Notes under the pieces: generated by a model | Seen by the model: only the letters and a program-made list of their open reading frames with translations | What the model was told of the DNA's origin: nothing | The model's database searches: none | Assembly: GCF_004762045.1 (NCBI RefSeq) | Contig: NZ_SJOM01000007.1 | Coordinates: 5,729,565 to 5,793,564, forward strand | DNA: 64,000 bases | Direction: 5' to 3' | Source of the DNA: Mycobacterium sp. DL99 | GTDB taxonomy: Bacteria > Actinomycetota > Actinomycetes > Mycobacteriales > Mycobacteriaceae | Translations under genes and position numbers: made by a program | Shown: positions 63,735-64,000 of the stretch, one piece after another | Layout: the number at the start of each line of letters is the position of its first letter | Numbering within the stretch: the first letter of the stretch is position 1

Positions 63735-64000
63735 ATGGACATCCGTCGCGTCGAACACCCAGTGGTCAGGCGGGCCGCCGAGGGGCTGCACAATTTCAAC
63801 AGCAGGCACCCGTGGAGTCACAACGACCATTTCCACCGTTGGATCCTGGCGAACCTGCCCGCACACCGCGGCAGCGCGATCGACATCGGATGCGGCCAGG
63901 GCGCTTTGGTGGCTCAACTGGCCGCTCGCTTCACACATGTCCGCGGTACGGATCTTGATGCGGGCATGCGCGCCGAAGCGGCCCAGCGCTGCGCAGGCCT
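63735..64000 (+). CDS. Class I SAM-dependent methyltransferase (partial, runs off right edge)
   Basis: The first 88 residues of a methyltransferase. The SAM-binding motif AIDIGCGQGALVAQLA is followed by the acidic GTDLDAGM. The ATG at 63735 begins MDIRRVEHPVV. The rest lies outside the window, so the target molecule is unknown. It is separated from ipdC by a terminator and is probably not part of the KstR2 operon. Confidence 0.85.
   Translation, partial: MDIRRVEHPVVRRAAEGLHNFNSRHPWSHNDHFHRWILANLPAHRGSAIDIGCGQGALVAQLAARFTHVRGTDLDAGMRAEAAQRCAG

Overview
The window looks like a chromosomal segment of a high-GC actinobacterium, most likely a rapidly growing Mycobacterium (Mycolicibacterium type). 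The main reason is a near-complete cholesterol catabolism block in the gene order I remember from M. tuberculosis Rv3534c-Rv3553: hsaF-hsaG-hsaE, kstD, a MaoC hydratase, ltp2-chsH1-chsH2-fadE29-fadE28-cyp125, fadA5, ddn, two SDR genes, echA20, ipdA-ipdB-ipdC. KstR-type (TNNAACNNGTTNNA) and KstR2-type (ANCAAGNNCTTGNT) operators sit at the expected divergent promoters. Family names and Rv equivalences come from memory and motif reading; no database search was run.

Layout. 1-9256 (minus): the first 2,992 residues of a multimodular NRPS (C-A-PCP-C-A-PCP-C-A...) running off the left edge, with its MbtH partner upstream. 9459-12478: a DUF2505-like gene and a RecQ helicase carrying a C-terminal phosphoribosyltransferase-like domain. 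12623-18053: hsaF/G/E (minus), and divergently kstD and a MaoC hydratase (plus). 18061-40377 (minus): one tightly packed gene series for a Wzx/Wzy-type exopolysaccharide. It has a priming sugar transferase, two GT4 glycosyltransferases, GDP-fucose synthesis (gmd, fcl), two left-handed beta-helix acyltransferases, a fused flippase-polymerase, two Wzz-like chain-length proteins, an SGNH hydrolase and a GH71-like glycosidase. Its upstream end is a glmS paralogue followed by an adenylation enzyme, a carrier protein, a flavin amine oxidase and a lysine 2,3-aminomutase-like radical SAM enzyme.

40565-44080 holds two LuxR-type regulators with receiver-like domains that lack the phospho-acceptor Asp; they flank a GAF-ANTAR protein. 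44608-46553 holds a pair of ESX (type VII)-type secreted-protein candidates. 46635-53955 resumes steroid side-chain degradation, followed by an NTF2-like gene, ddn, two secreted histidine-phosphatase paralogues and the KstR2-controlled ring C/D degradation genes, ending in a partial methyltransferase.

The most notable point is at 33944-38569. The specificity residues of the adenylation enzyme read D-T-E-D-V-G-T-M-V-K, which matches the beta-lysine code I remember for VioO/CmnO of viomycin and capreomycin, and the same operon carries the beta-lysine-forming aminomutase. The genes are translationally coupled and lie directly upstream of the polysaccharide genes. This suggests that carrier-bound, possibly oxidised, beta-lysine is made to decorate a fucose-containing surface polysaccharide. 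The link to the polysaccharide is inference.
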